A stretch of DNA of 64,000 nt from Gyrodactylus bullatarudis (Eukaryota; Platyhelminthes; Monogenea; Gyrodactylidea; Gyrodactylidae): assembly GCA_012064415.1 (NCBI GenBank), contig SSNU01000051.1:350461-414460 (forward strand), in the 5' to 3' direction. Of this stretch, positions 33,189 through 45,700 are shown piece by piece. The position numbers were made by a program, and so were the translations under genes. The notes under the pieces were generated by a model. It did not search any database. It saw only the letters and a list, made by a program, of their open reading frames with translations, and was not told the DNA's origin. Each line of letters starts with the position of its first letter. Within the stretch, counting starts at the first letter, position 1.

Positions 33189-33930
33189 TTAAACTAATTT
33201 TTCATCATTATTTACTTTATAAGTTTATTTTCTCTAACCTAACTCATAAGAAAATAAACCAGTAAAAAATATATTCTTGAGTTTATCAAAAAAGAAATGA
33301 CTAATTACTTATATTCATTTGAATTAAAAATAATTCTATCAGGCAAATGTAAGTTTTAACAATATTTACATAATCAGAATACTATAAATATTTCTCCATT
33401 AACTTTTCAACGAATTTGTCCGCTAGCTGATTCATGTTTATAACAACTATGTTTAAATCAAACATTATCACCTGGCAAAATAATAGGCAGATGGGATTCC
33501 TGAAAACCTGGGAATTAGTCTAATTATACTAATATTTCCTGATGCTCAATGTGAGAAAACAATTTGATTTGTGCAGGATTACATTTAGTCAACGAATCCA
33601 TAAATAATCTTGAATATGAAACTTTATTCAGATAATCTTGAATTTCATTAAAAAATTCAATTGTTAATTTCACAAATGTTGAAAAATTATTCAACCCTCT
33701 CGTTTCCATGGTCAAAATGGAAGGATATCATTTTTTTCTCTGTAATCCTACTAATTAGACTAATAGAATCAATGTTTGTTTCGATAATTTTTTGTCAGCT
33801 CACTCCATTTTTTAATGAGATCCGATCGGTACTCAAAGGGTTACAAAAAAATCAAGTCTACTTGTAAGCGAAAAATTTAGAACGAAATCTCGGGTTGTTT
33901 TCCACCCGAACAAATTAAAATAAATAAAAT
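33189..33930. other. No gene recognised
   Basis: AT-rich. The overlapping frames at 33524-33715 and 33661-33867 have no recognisable domain. Confidence 0.35.
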
Positions 33931-34272
33931 TTAAGATAATTTATTAAAAAGCAAGTGATAAGCAATTTTGGATTTGAGATCACCGAGAATTATGATTTCA
34001 CTGCCTGTATTTACTAAATAATTTAAAGAGTTTATTAAGGAGGAATCATCACTAATTGTATTATTGGGTTTTCTATAAATTAGAATAATGTTTAAAATTT
34101 TTTGCTCATTTAGTTTAATAGCACAGTTTAGAAGTTCATTCTTATTAATAGAGGAACAGGTTGATGACACGATATCAAATGATTTCTTTATAAAAATTAT
34201 AACTCCTCCATGTTTATCACCAACTCTGTCAGATCTTATAAAACCATGTCTCAGTAAAACAGTATAAATCAT
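33931..34272 (-). pseudogene. LINE ORF2 endonuclease (exonuclease-endonuclease-phosphatase) fragment
   Basis: The frame HGFIRSDRVGDKHGGVIIFI matches the R-DR-GGGV-I-I block of LINE APE-type endonucleases, and ILIYRKPNN...EIIILGDLKSK matches the yRpP and GDFN blocks, with the catalytic FN replaced by LK. It lies downstream of ORF1 (34621-35220) on the same strand. No RT follows at lower coordinates, so the element is truncated. Confidence 0.72.
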
Positions 34273-34620
34273 ATTGAGTGTTTGATATAAAGGCTTTTAG
34301 AAGAAAATATACAGAAAATAAGGATCTTATATTTTGTAGAAAAAGAGAGATAGTAGTATTTTAAGATAACAAGAAAGAAGGAGTATTATTTATCGTGCCA
34401 GTTCTACTTGCTTGTGCTCGCAGTGATATCTGGGGCTGGGTTTCGACTAGAAGAAATGACAGAGTTTCTTGATCGAGGTAGAAAATTATTATTATGACTT
34501 ATTGTCTGAGATTCAGCATTATGAGGTGGATATAAATTGAAATCTTTATTTTGATTTAAAATATTCTTTTAAGCAATATATTCAGATGTAGCTATTGTTT
34601 GCTGAAGGATAGTTTTATCT

Positions 34621-35220
34621 CTATAGGTTCTTATTTTGAGCTTTTGAATGAGTTTTTGTTTGAATAAAAAAGTTTCTATGAATTTTTGAGTTAGTAAGTA
34701 TTTTTATGGGTCTGCATTTACCTGGAATTTGTTTGCCAATTCGAGTTATTTTTATGATATTCTCAATTTTATTTTCAAGTTTATCTAAGTAACCATGAAC
34801 ATTAGGAATATCATTCTCGGTTCCAGGCAAGTTATAGATAATGAGGTTTTTTGATTTTTCAGTCCGTTGATTAATATCATTGACCATAGAATTTATTTTT
34901 TGATCAGATATTTTAAGATCATTTAGAGAATATTTGGAGATCTCTTGTTTATTAGCAAAGGGAAAACTATAAAAGGACTCACAAATATTCATTTTTTGCT
35001 TGAGTTGGTTTATTTCTGTTTTCATTGAAGTGTTTTCGTCTGTAATGCGAGCATTGGTCTGTTTGAGTATGTTCACTTTGTAAGTGAGATCTTCCATTAG
35101 TTCGAGAAATCCTTCAACAGTAATGTTTTTTAGGTATAGATTGTCAGAGATGGATCCATCAGTAGAAATGCGATGTCTTTTTTCAGGCAAACAAGTAGTT
35201 CTTTTTGTCTTTGAAGACAT
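34621..35220 (-). CDS. LINE ORF1 protein (coiled-coil, nucleic-acid-binding type)
   Basis: A 199-codon frame with no stops. Residues about 35-80 form a heptad-like coiled coil (LMEDLTYKVNILKQTNARIT). The later part has KSNKLIIYNLPG-like text (KSNLIIYNLPGTE pattern), IIKITRIGKQIPGKCRPIKI and a short basic tail. The order coiled coil, IIYGLPE-like block, RIGK, PRPIK is typical of ORF1 in CR1/jockey-like LINEs of invertebrates. The frame probably belongs to the truncated element that ends at 33931. Confidence 0.72.
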   Translation of the reverse strand: MSSKTKRTTCLPEKRHRISTDGSISDNLYLKNITVEGFLELMEDLTYKVNILKQTNARITDENTSMKTEINQLKQKMNICESFYSFPFANKQEISKYSLNDLKISDQKINSMVNDINQRTEKSKNLIIYNLPGTENDIPNVHGYLDKLENKIENIIKITRIGKQIPGKCRPIKILTNSKIHRNFFIQTKTHSKAQNKNL

Positions 35221-35279
35221 TGAGTTTCGATGAAAATTTAAACTTAATCTGAAAATTTAAACTTAATTCTACTCGTCCT

Positions 35280-35815
35280 TTAGTTTCTTCTTGGAGTGCG
35301 AGTGTTTATCGATGAATTTTCCGGGTATCTATTACACATCAAAAGAGCCTTAAGCTTTGATCTCTCCTCCTGTACAAATTTCGCGGACACCAACCAACCC
35401 ATACTAAGATAAGCATTGCTGACTACACACTTTTTTGTTTCGATTGGAAAAAAACTCTGGTACGACAAAAACTGCGTCGGGTAATTGTCTTCCGATGAAT
35501 TCTTGTGACTGCACTTGAGTCATCCCGTGAGTTTTCAAGATCAAGAAATTCAGTTTTCCATCAGACTCTGTTTAATTTATAAACTTGAAATTCGGATCGA
35601 TTGTATTTAAAATTTGGCTAGTTTCACTAACATTTGTGTCTTTTTCCATCAACAGAAATGTATCATCGAGGTATCTGACATACAATCAGGAACTTCTGAT
35701 TATCTGCTGCATTGGCTCCTGTTCAATGGATTTGAGAAACTTTTCAGCAAGAAGTGGACCAATGGGGCTTCTCATCCGTCAATCTGTCTGTAAAATTGTA
35801 AAATGTTTATGAATG
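35280..35815 (-). pseudogene. Penelope-like element reverse transcriptase fragment
   Basis: Translating the minus strand gives MRSPIGPLLAEKFLKSIEQ (family consensus MGSPLGPLLA-iF), a TGA stop where W is usual, and LYVRYLDDTFLLMEKD with an intact YLDD-type catalytic box. Further on it matches the FLDL and K-hRK-T blocks across a frameshift, then KKCVVSNAYLSMGWLVSA. This arrangement is specific to Penelope-like retroelements. Stops and shifts make it dead. A decayed hammerhead repeat lies 0.65 kb away at 36457. Confidence 0.78.
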
Positions 35816-36456
35816 AGCTAAGAGCAGTTTTAAGTGAATAAATTCATTTTGTTGACTATATATATTTAGCTATTCAATAATTGGTTTTAAGTCATATAGC
35901 CATTACGAAAGTGTGAAATTTTCCGTTAATTCCAATTTGAAAAATGCGATATTTTGATAATAAATGACGTAATGGAATTGAATAACCTTGAAATTGCTCT
36001 GTTTAAGACTTCTCCCTATTTCTAGGATTGTATTTCATTAATTTACACATTTTGAAAAAAAATTAGAATGATGAATTTCCAGAATTTTTGAAATTACTTT
36101 TTAATAATTAATATCCAATAAAAAGAATTGTTGAATTAAAATTTTATTCAGAGTTGAATAACTAAAATTTTATTGTAAAACCTCGATCAAAAAGTGAACG
36201 GAATGTTTCTTCGTTTTTGATATCAATGAAGAATAGTATTTTTGTGTATAAAAATATGTAATCATATAAATATCTACTGATGAATTAACTAGTAGAGAAT
36301 TTTATTATTTATCAAATTATACATATTTTAAGAGTTTAATTATGAAAAATCATTCAAATAATTTAGTTTTTTTAAGTGAATGCATTTTTTTGCAAACATA
36401 AAAAAATTTGGATCAATAAGATCATCTCTTCCAATTTTCTAAACCTGTATTTATAC

Positions 36457-36507
36457 GGCATGTATCACAATAATAATGAGTATATCCGAAATAGAGATCT
36501 TCATGAG
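36457..36507 (+). ncRNA. Decayed hammerhead repeat
   Basis: ggcatgtatcac...aatgagtatatcCGAAAtagagatcttcatgag follows the pattern of the 29.1-kb ribozyme in plus orientation, but CTGATGA has become taatga-like, so it cannot cleave. Noted as a fossil of the same family. Confidence 0.5.
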
Positions 36508-36578
36508 ATGAGATGTCTCAAATTTTTCCGAGAAAATTTTTCTAAAGAATATAAATTCAATGATTAAATTTCTAACAG

Positions 36579-36794
36579 GTCAAGTGGAATTAAACACATT
36601 CGAATTGAAAACAATTAACGCGAGTTATGGCTTAATAAAATTTAATGGAATTCCATTATATATTGGGCAAATGTTTCTTACCAGAACAGAGGTTCAGTTA
36701 ATAATTGAAAACAAGGAAAATAATAAAAAAGTGGTAATTCAATCAAGTGGTGAAACAATATCAAAATGTTTCAATTTTTTGATGAAATCTATTG
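36579..36794 (+). CDS. Modular gene, domain exon 1 (72 codons)
   Basis: Acceptor tttctaacag, donor ATTG|gtgagt, phase 1-1. It encodes short alternating strands (LIKFNGIPLYIG, VQLIIENKEN, KVVIQSSG) and ends with a helix (TISKCFNFLMKSIG). It closely echoes domain exon 3 at 37952, whose end reads ILSKCFDYVKRIMS. First large exon I can find; its upstream partner is not visible within 2 kb. Confidence 0.72.
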
Positions 36795-39700
36795 GTGAGT
36801 TTTTGTGTATTTTGTCCTATTTATAAAGCTTGATAAATCTACTAAATAAATTTAAAAGCTTAACAAATTGTGAATAGATTATTGAAATCATTTAATGAAT
36901 CTATAGGGATGCTAAAATAAAGTACAATTTATTTTGATATTTATATTTTAGTATACTTTGGAAATAATGATTATGTGCATTTTAACCTATACAATACTGA
37001 GAATTTCATTGCGATCAATGAGGTACGCTTTAAGCTTAAGCAGAAGATTATTGAGTTATTGCTCTGTAATATGGAAGCGAAAAGTTTCAGTTATGCTAAC
37101 TCGAATCTTTGGCAGTCTGGAGAAGAATTGTTGGTGGGATATGTGAATCAAAATTTAATTTTCATGAGAATTTTTACTCCAATGAAAGAATTTCAGGAAT
37201 CTTGGAAAGATAAAAGTATGTTTACAAGTCAAACTTATATTAAAACAATTTGCTTTGATTAGCTATTATGTTTCTAATATCATTCAATTCAAGTTAGTTA
37301 TTCGGAGGTGAATCTTGTCAGAAATCAGGGTAAGTTAATACCTCTTTCTTTTTTATATACTTCCTTTCACAGAAATTAGAGGTGAGCTTAGCTAATTCAA
37401 ATAATAAATTTCTTTCGTCTTATTAACCCTTTTGTGAGGTTTGTCAGAAATAATCAGTTATTACGCAGCTCTCAATCTATTTTATAATTTACGCTAAAAA
37501 AACACCAAAAAGTCTTAGATAAAGTAAGATGAATAAAATTTAGTTTTCATCCACTTGTTAGTATATAAGAAATTCAATTGAAAATCGACTTTCTCTGATG
37601 GGATCAATAGTATCCTTACTGAATAGAATTTTCATTAGAATCTCACTTGTATTAGTTTCTTATCGTCTAAATAGGGTTAAATCTAATCTAGATGTTATAA
37701 AAATTTAATTAACCTTTCATGTCCCATTGTACAACTAGTGGAACTCAACACTTTCTTGAATACATTTTTTCACCCAAATTAGAAAGGAAATTTATCAAGC
37801 TCTATTTTAACCTCTATCATCTTTGAAATGATGAGTTGGCTTTCAAAAAATTGCGACATGAAGGGTTAAAACAATAGGTAAAACAGAAATTCTAGTTTTA
37901 TTGATTTGCGATTAAAATATCATTATTTTAAACTTGATAAACCTATTCCAGGAAATATAACCTGTGACGGAAAGTTATACTCAGTTTCAAGTGTGAGATT
38001 GAATGAAAGAAAACTGGAATTTCGTACAACTGATGGAGGTTTTTTTGCTGTAACATTACAAAGTCCTAGTATTATTCGTTGTAATACCAGCTTGCTTATT
38101 GAAACAAATTCATATAGCAATACTATTAAAGTTGAAGGACATGAATCTATTCTGTCGAAATGTTTTGATTATGTAAAAAGAATAATGAGTAAGTTGGAAA
38201 ATTGTATCAAATGAAATAAGAATATAAGAGAATGAATGAGGCAGATAAACAATATGACTAAATCACTGATTTGGAATCTAGTTGATATAATCCTATAATA
38301 TTCATTCAATGATCAGTAACTTTAAACACAAGATATGAAATATTTATTTTCTATAGTGTATGAGAGTGGCAATGGCATCATATCATATACAAAAGAAGAA
38401 AAATTATTCGTATATCCTGTTAGTCAACTTGTCGAAATATCAAATAGTTCATTTAAAATATATATAGGAACAGGTGAATCTTTTGTAATCGACGAAAATA
38501 ATACTCAAAAATTCGGTGAAACACATTTTATAAAGACACAAAATTTTATAATCGAATACGTAAACTTTCATAATCAGAATCTTATGAACGATATTTACAA
38601 ACAAACCAAAACAAGTAAGATAATTTTATCGAAAGATTGAGCTAGAAATTTATTGTCAATTCTTCTTTCCCTTAGCTGAACTCAGAGCGGAGAATAGTCA
38701 GTTGATTAACTATATTTTTATTATTTTCATGACAGTGTATAGTTTATTGATCGAAATTATGAAAAAATGAAGAGTTATTTATCTAGGGTTTTTAAATCTC
38801 CGTTAAGAGCTTATATTTTCCATATAAATGTAATTGTGAATATGGGAAATCAGTGAATGGACGGAAATGGTTTATTTTTCCGTGAAAATTCAAAAATATT
38901 ACCTTTTACACTGAAACTTTCACCGTGGATATGGGAAATCAGGGAATGGACGGTAATCCCTAGTAAAAATGGGAATTATCTCAAAAAATCGGATTTTATT
39001 TTATCCAAAAGGCAACTAACTACAATTTGAAAAAATATATTACTTTTGACTAGATTTTCCAAATTCCAAAAAAAATACTGAGAATTCATTCCAGATTTAT
39101 TTTGACTATAATTCATTTAGATTCTAAATTATAGATAAGGATTATGATATTTTAAAATAGTCACTATGAAGAATAACACGGTCCTTCCGAATATATACTA
39201 ATAGGGAATATAGTAAAGATTTAAACCTTTCAAGAGCTTCAGAATTCGTTTTCCAGCATCGATTTTGCAAGATTTTCAATAATAATTTCTTTATCAATTT
39301 ATTTTCGAAATAAAAGGTGGTAACATCTAATTTGTCGTTTTTTCTTTGAATGAAAAATAGTAAAATTTGAGTGGTAACATTGTTTAATGTCGACCACTCT
39401 ATATATAATTTAGTATTCAATAAAAATAAGTGAAGATTTGAGAATTAGCTTCATTATCGATGAAATATATTGACTCCATTTTTTCAGTGAAAGTTTCACA
39501 TGACTCGAGAATTCACGTTTCGAATAGGATTATTTTTGGCGGAGAAATCATTTCATTTTATCAAGATAAAGAGCATAAACTCAGCATTAAAATAAGTACA
39601 CCAGCCATAGATATAATCGATAAAACAGTTAGCATTTCTGGTTCATATTTGAACTTTAATAAAATTGACATGATTTTCTATGTGCTCGATCAGAGAAAAA

Positions 39701-42700
39701 AAGATCAAATCTATTCTTGTATGTTTAAATCTCAATTTTATTTTTTATAATCTCATACATTTTGTACTAACAATCACATAGAGTTTAGCTTACAATCTCA
39801 TTTATCATTGAGAGATCCAATTTAAATTTATTTTTCTAGGGATTGAATCATTAGTTATGGATTGTAGTAAACTAAAGTGTAAATCTAGATACGGGACACA
39901 TTTGCGTACTGTTAGCAGAGTAATGTTGAACAAAAATAAAAGAGAAATTATGATGATTTTATCGAATAATGAGTTGAAAAAAATTCCAGTTGACACAATA
40001 TCAAGAGGTCAAGACTATTTTCTCGTCCGTGATCATAAGAAGAATGAGTACACTCTAAGTGGGGATCAGTTCAAGGATTTGAATGAAAGTATGTGAATAA
40101 ATTTGAAATCCTTTTGGAAAAGTGTAGTTTGCCTGCCCAAACCAAAGCGTAAAATTTAATATTTTTCTAGAAGATTTTATCAAGCCTAGTAAGATTTCAA
40201 ATAAACTATCATTAATACTCAAATTAAAGGCCGACATGAGGGTGAGTTTTTATAGTTGGTATAATATTGTTTAAATTAGCAAAACCCGTTCCCGAATATG
40301 AATCATATTGTAAGCGTAATGGTTTTAATAATTTATATTTCACTTATCTATATATACTTCTCAGCTAATCAATATTTTTGTCCTCTCCTTTTAAAGGTAT
40401 GGTCTATCCGCAAGGGATTCAATTTAGTGTCAACGATTTTTGTTCTTGAAATAGTCTTTCCTTTTGATGCTGTCACTAGAAAAAACGATTTTCCTATTAA
40501 TTTTTTCATTGCAAACCAACAAAGAATATCTTGAGAATAATGTGATTAAGACAATTTTCGATTAAGATTAGATCTTAATACATAGATCAAAAATAGGGTT
40601 TAAAATATTTTTAAAATAATATTCTGACAATTTTATTTGATACCTTAATGTTATGTCCTCGGTTCCGTTGAAAAATTAACTTTTCCATGGTTTTGGCACA
40701 TGTGAAGGGTATTTTCGGAGAATCTTCATAAGTCATTTTCCTGCCTTGAAAATATTAGAATATGCCTGTTATTTCAGAAATAAGGCCTTCATTTCGGGCA
40801 TACGAATCAGTGTGATGCATGCTATATACATAAGTTTTTTTTGAAAATAAATTTTAATAAGCATCGGTGTCTTTCAGCTATGTTTGATCAATCCCTGATT
40901 CCACCTGCGAACCGTATACTCAACTAACAAAATGCTGAGAAATTACTCAAAAGATCCGATCGAAGACATAAAGCCGTCACATGTGGTCTACAAGTTTAAA
41001 TCTCCATGTGAGGCTATATAAACCTAATTGACATGAAGATGAGAATTTACTATTTTTAGAAAAAAATCGATATTTCAATCCAGACCCAGGGGGTGAATTG
41101 TAGCAGTCATTATCACATTTCCAAAAAACAATATTTATTTATAACACTACCCAATAGTAATGAGGCATAAATATCAATTTATTTGTACACGATCATCACT
41201 AGCCAATAAGAGCATAGAATGCTCATTGACCAATAGAAATAAGGGAGGTTAATTTGTATCACCACGTGGGTACACCGCTAATATTTCATTGTGTACACCT
41301 CGTGGTAAGTTCTCCAAAACTATGATGCACTCTATCCTTTCTCATGTACTCTTTTATTAGCCTTATCTGTACTTGTACCAAACTATAATATCAATACATG
41401 TCTTTTCCAATCACAACATGTTCCTCTATGCCTATCACTACATATACTTTCATGATCTCATACCTATCAGATTTGTCCAATCAGATGAGAGCATAGAATA
41501 ATACAAGAGGCTGACCTATGATAATAAAGTATAGATAATCATGACAGAAAAGAGTTATAATTTTTTCATCAGATTTGATTTAACTTCCTTCTTTTGCCAA
41601 AAAGCTGAATCCAACGCTGCTCAATGTTCACTTCACCAACATTTCCATTAAAAGAATCATTATTGCCTATTTCTAGAGCTTCATGAATTAACCTCTTTTT
41701 AAAGTTTTTCTGCACACTAAGAATTTTAACCTCCTCAAGATTTATTTTATGCCCATTATTGTTTAAGACCTGTTGAAAAACATGTGACTTATTATCATTT
41801 CTCAAAATACTGTTTTTATGTTCTTTGATTCTTGTTCTAAAATTCCTACCAGTTTGACCAATATAACTTTTATCACAACTACACTTCAATTTATAAATAC
41901 CACAGCCCTCAAAAATGTTATTTTCATTTTTGGAAATTTTATCAACAAGACTTATATTATTTTTAAAAACAACCATGAAATTATATTTTTTATAAATTTT
42001 AGATAACAAAATATTAAGTGGGCTATGTTCTAAAACAATGATTTTTTTGATGTCTAAATTTTGATTTTTAATGATTTTAGGTGAATAAAATTTATTAAAA
42101 ACCTCTCATCTGATTGGACAAATCTGATAGGTATGAGATCATGACAGTATATCAATAGTAATTTGTTTTTTGACAAACTTGTCGTACCACTGAAGAAGGC
42201 GTGTGAAGACAATCACCGTCAAAACGTTTGGATGACCATGGCTGAGAATTCTAATATTGACCTAAGTTTTAATAAATTTTATTATAAAACTAATTTTAGA
42301 TCATTTTTCACTGATTCGAAAATCAATGTTCGTTAATATTTATTTTCAGTTCCTTAGCCTCTTGTTGGTTCAAAATAAACCTGATATAAATCATCCAGGC
42401 ATAACAGATGTTTAGAGCAGAAAGGAAAAGAAATCAGGCCCCTAACCTGTGATCTACTAATCTTAGAATTTTGACACTCAAACTTAGACTTCTTGAGACA
42501 AATTTATCAGTAAATTCTACCACGATTTCTATGTTAGCTTTTCAAGTTGGAATAGATTTTATAGAATTGATAATTATTGGGTTTTCTCAATTCTACAGTC
42601 AAGAGCTAAGAGTTAACAGTGATAACTTATCACATAATTCTGTTTGTAATTAAATTTAATTTGTAAAATTCAGCTTTCCCGACAATGTGTTCTTAAAACC

Positions 42701-45700
42701 ATACTCGTAATCTGGTCATGTTAGCGATCAGGTTGAGAGTTCCTAAAAGCAAGATTTATATTTTTTACAACAAAGAATTAATCAAAATATCTATTAAAGT
42801 GGAGAGAACAAAGGTTTACTGCATTGATTGTAAGTTATAAATCAAGTATTGTTTATCAAAGATCTCAAGCTTCGAAAAATAAATCTCTTATTCAAAATGT
42901 TATATTTTTTAGTCATAAAATACCTCCTCAGAAGTTCCTCAAATTCTTACAAGGGGACTCTAAGTTGATGTTTTAGCATTAGTACCTCCGTAATAACTGT
43001 CAAAAGATGACTTAACCGATGACGTAAACTGAAGATATTTTGTAGGCCCCATAACATAGGGATACCCTCTCCCTATATTTCAGATTTGTTCAGAAAAATG
43101 TTCTTTCTAATGAGACTAAAATCTCCAAAAGAAGACTTGACAATGAAATTTGAGTATTCATGCCTATTTTAAAGTAGTTATATGTCCCAAAACTTTCTAT
43201 TAAAATAATTATATAAAACTCATTGGCCTTATCAGTTATCAGTTAAAATAATAAAAAATAATCTTTACTTTATGGAACATTTTTCTAGACAATGAAGAAA
43301 TCGCTCAGTGTAAGATTGACTAATAAAATAATTAAGTAGTAAAACTCTTTTTGAAAATCTATTTCATTGAATAATTTATTTTATTTAAAATTTTCAGTGG
43401 GAATATTCTTCGATGAGAACTTCTGCATGGCAGATAAATTTTTAATTGATAACCGAAATTTAATATTCTTTTCGAGCGGGAGTCAAGTCTATTCAATTCA
43501 ACTCGATGATAATTCAGATATTCAATATGATGGTGCAAAAACCATGATAAGAACAAAAGAAAGAACGGTTACTTTGATGGTTAATGCAGATATAGCAGAT
43601 ATCTTTCGAAATACTCTTAGAAAACTCAGTGAGCATAATCTTATCAAGAATGCTTTTATACCAATAATTAAAACAATTTATTTACAACTTATTTTATGTC
43701 ATCGTAATTATGTTTACTAACGTAAGTAAGATAACTTAGGGTTGGTATGCTTACTCTTTCATCGTGGTTTTATTTATTTATATTTCTTCCAAAGATGAAT
43801 GTTCCTTATATTCAAAGTCAATTGCCCGGGTAAGCAAACTCAGAAATATATAAGATTCGGCTTCGAAGTTCCACATTTTTTCTTAATAAGTGTAATATTA
43901 ATTTCAGTACGATTCGAATGTAAGTTATTATAATCAGTGGATTGTTATTTTTTAAAATAGCTAAAAAAAGTCCCTGTAAGTAATAATTTACAGAATAGCA
44001 AAAATTATTTGGTGCAAATTTTACTTAACTCTAACTCTTGTAGATTGAAATTTTATTATCGCTTACTTTCATTTAGATGAAATAACATACAAGGGCAAGA
44101 AGATTGGGTTGGAGAATTATCACATTGCAGATAATTTTGTTCAATTGAATGGTCTGAGTGGTAACTCGTATAAGATATCGCTGGAAGGAATTTGTATAGC
44201 ATATTCAAAGATGAATGACGAAATAAAGATAAATGATGAATACTCAATAACCTCAGTAAACAGAAACACAAACACAATTTGGGTATATTTTCAGAATGAG
44301 CTAAGTTAGTAATTTGATTTCTAAAATTTACTATCTCAATTTTCCGTTTGAATAGAAATAAAATAACTTTCATCTTCGTGGTTAAAATCTAGACTTAAAA
44401 TTCCTCTGTTAAAAAATACACTTCAAAAGATGCATTTTTGATAAAATATTGGTTGATGTTTAGTTTAAGAACGCACGTTTTTTAATATGAACTAATCCTG
44501 TAGCTACTTAAAAGTAGCTTCGAGAATTCAATATCAAGAGCTAGACGAAAGTTAATTTGTTGAAATTAGAATCTTTATTTAAAATAAGCTCTTATTTGAG
44601 ATAGTTAGTTTGTTTTTATCGGCACATTTTTCCACATAAAATTCATTCATGGATATCACAGATATAAATCTTGAAAACTGTGACAAACATTTATCGGCTG
44701 AATTGATCTTTCGACAAGATCCAGTCGTCAGTGTTAATCTTTTCAGCGTTTGGGATTAATCCCAGTCTCAAAAAGACATTCATATGGAAGAATGATGACG
44801 AACATCAAATCAGCTAAATCAATTGATAAGAAGATATGGCATTGGTCACCTTGTCGAGCCGAAGTTTCGATTAGAGATGGTTAGTTTTTCTTATCAAATA
44901 TACTTCAGGAACTTCCTTCAACAAATCCCATCTCAAGATTTGGAAGATTCTCACTATTATTATTAGAGTATATTTTAAGACTGATGCACAAGAGGCTCAT
45001 ATATCGAGCTCAGTCGTTGTTGGTTGGAGATATTTCGTTCGAGATTTTTTCGACCAATCTACCGTGCGAGCAAATTTCATTATCAGTAGAAAAAATATTT
45101 ATTTCCACGAATACCACTTTGTTCGAAAAGTCAGTGTGGGTTTTTGGAGGTGTTGACAGTAGAGGTCAATGCTTCATACAGACAGTTGAAAATCGGTCGA
45201 AATAGAGTCTATTTAAAATTACCAAGAAAAGAATATATTGCCAGGCTCAACCATTGTTGATGAGCTCGAGTCTTATCTTTCTGAAACATTTTGTTACAAA
45301 TATAGGTACTACTCGATTCTTATTTGAACCAATATCTTTTTCGACGAAAGAATAAAAAGAGGATATTGTCAGCAACATACAAGGCAATCAAAGAGATGTA
45401 TTGCTGATTAATTTAAATAAAGACTCTATTTTTAACAATTTCAATATCGTTTAACTCTTAATAATAAAATCTTGAAGCTTTTTGTGAGTAATTACAGGAT
45501 TATTTCATATTATTGTTAGCCTTGAAACTAAGGAATTAATTTCAAAATAATAATAATTATTATTATTAATTTAAATGAAACCTATTCCTAGGTACAAGAG
45601 ATGCCGAGCTAGTATATTATAAAATAAATGAAACTCAAATACTAACCCTTTTGAGAAAAATAGATTTTGATATAAAAAATAAATATGTCACCCTGGAATT

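Noticed and set aside
42188..42236. Possible hammerhead (ctgaagaaggcg...gtcaaaacg)
   Set aside because: It has CTGAAGA but the GAAA box reads AAAA and stem pairing is poor; it resembles a general retroelement 3' motif.
43794..43829. A longer micro-exon starting ATGAATGTTCC before gtaagc
   Set aside because: Length 36 minus one base leaves phase 0 at the donor; the 12-nt version from 43818 fits the phase rule instead.
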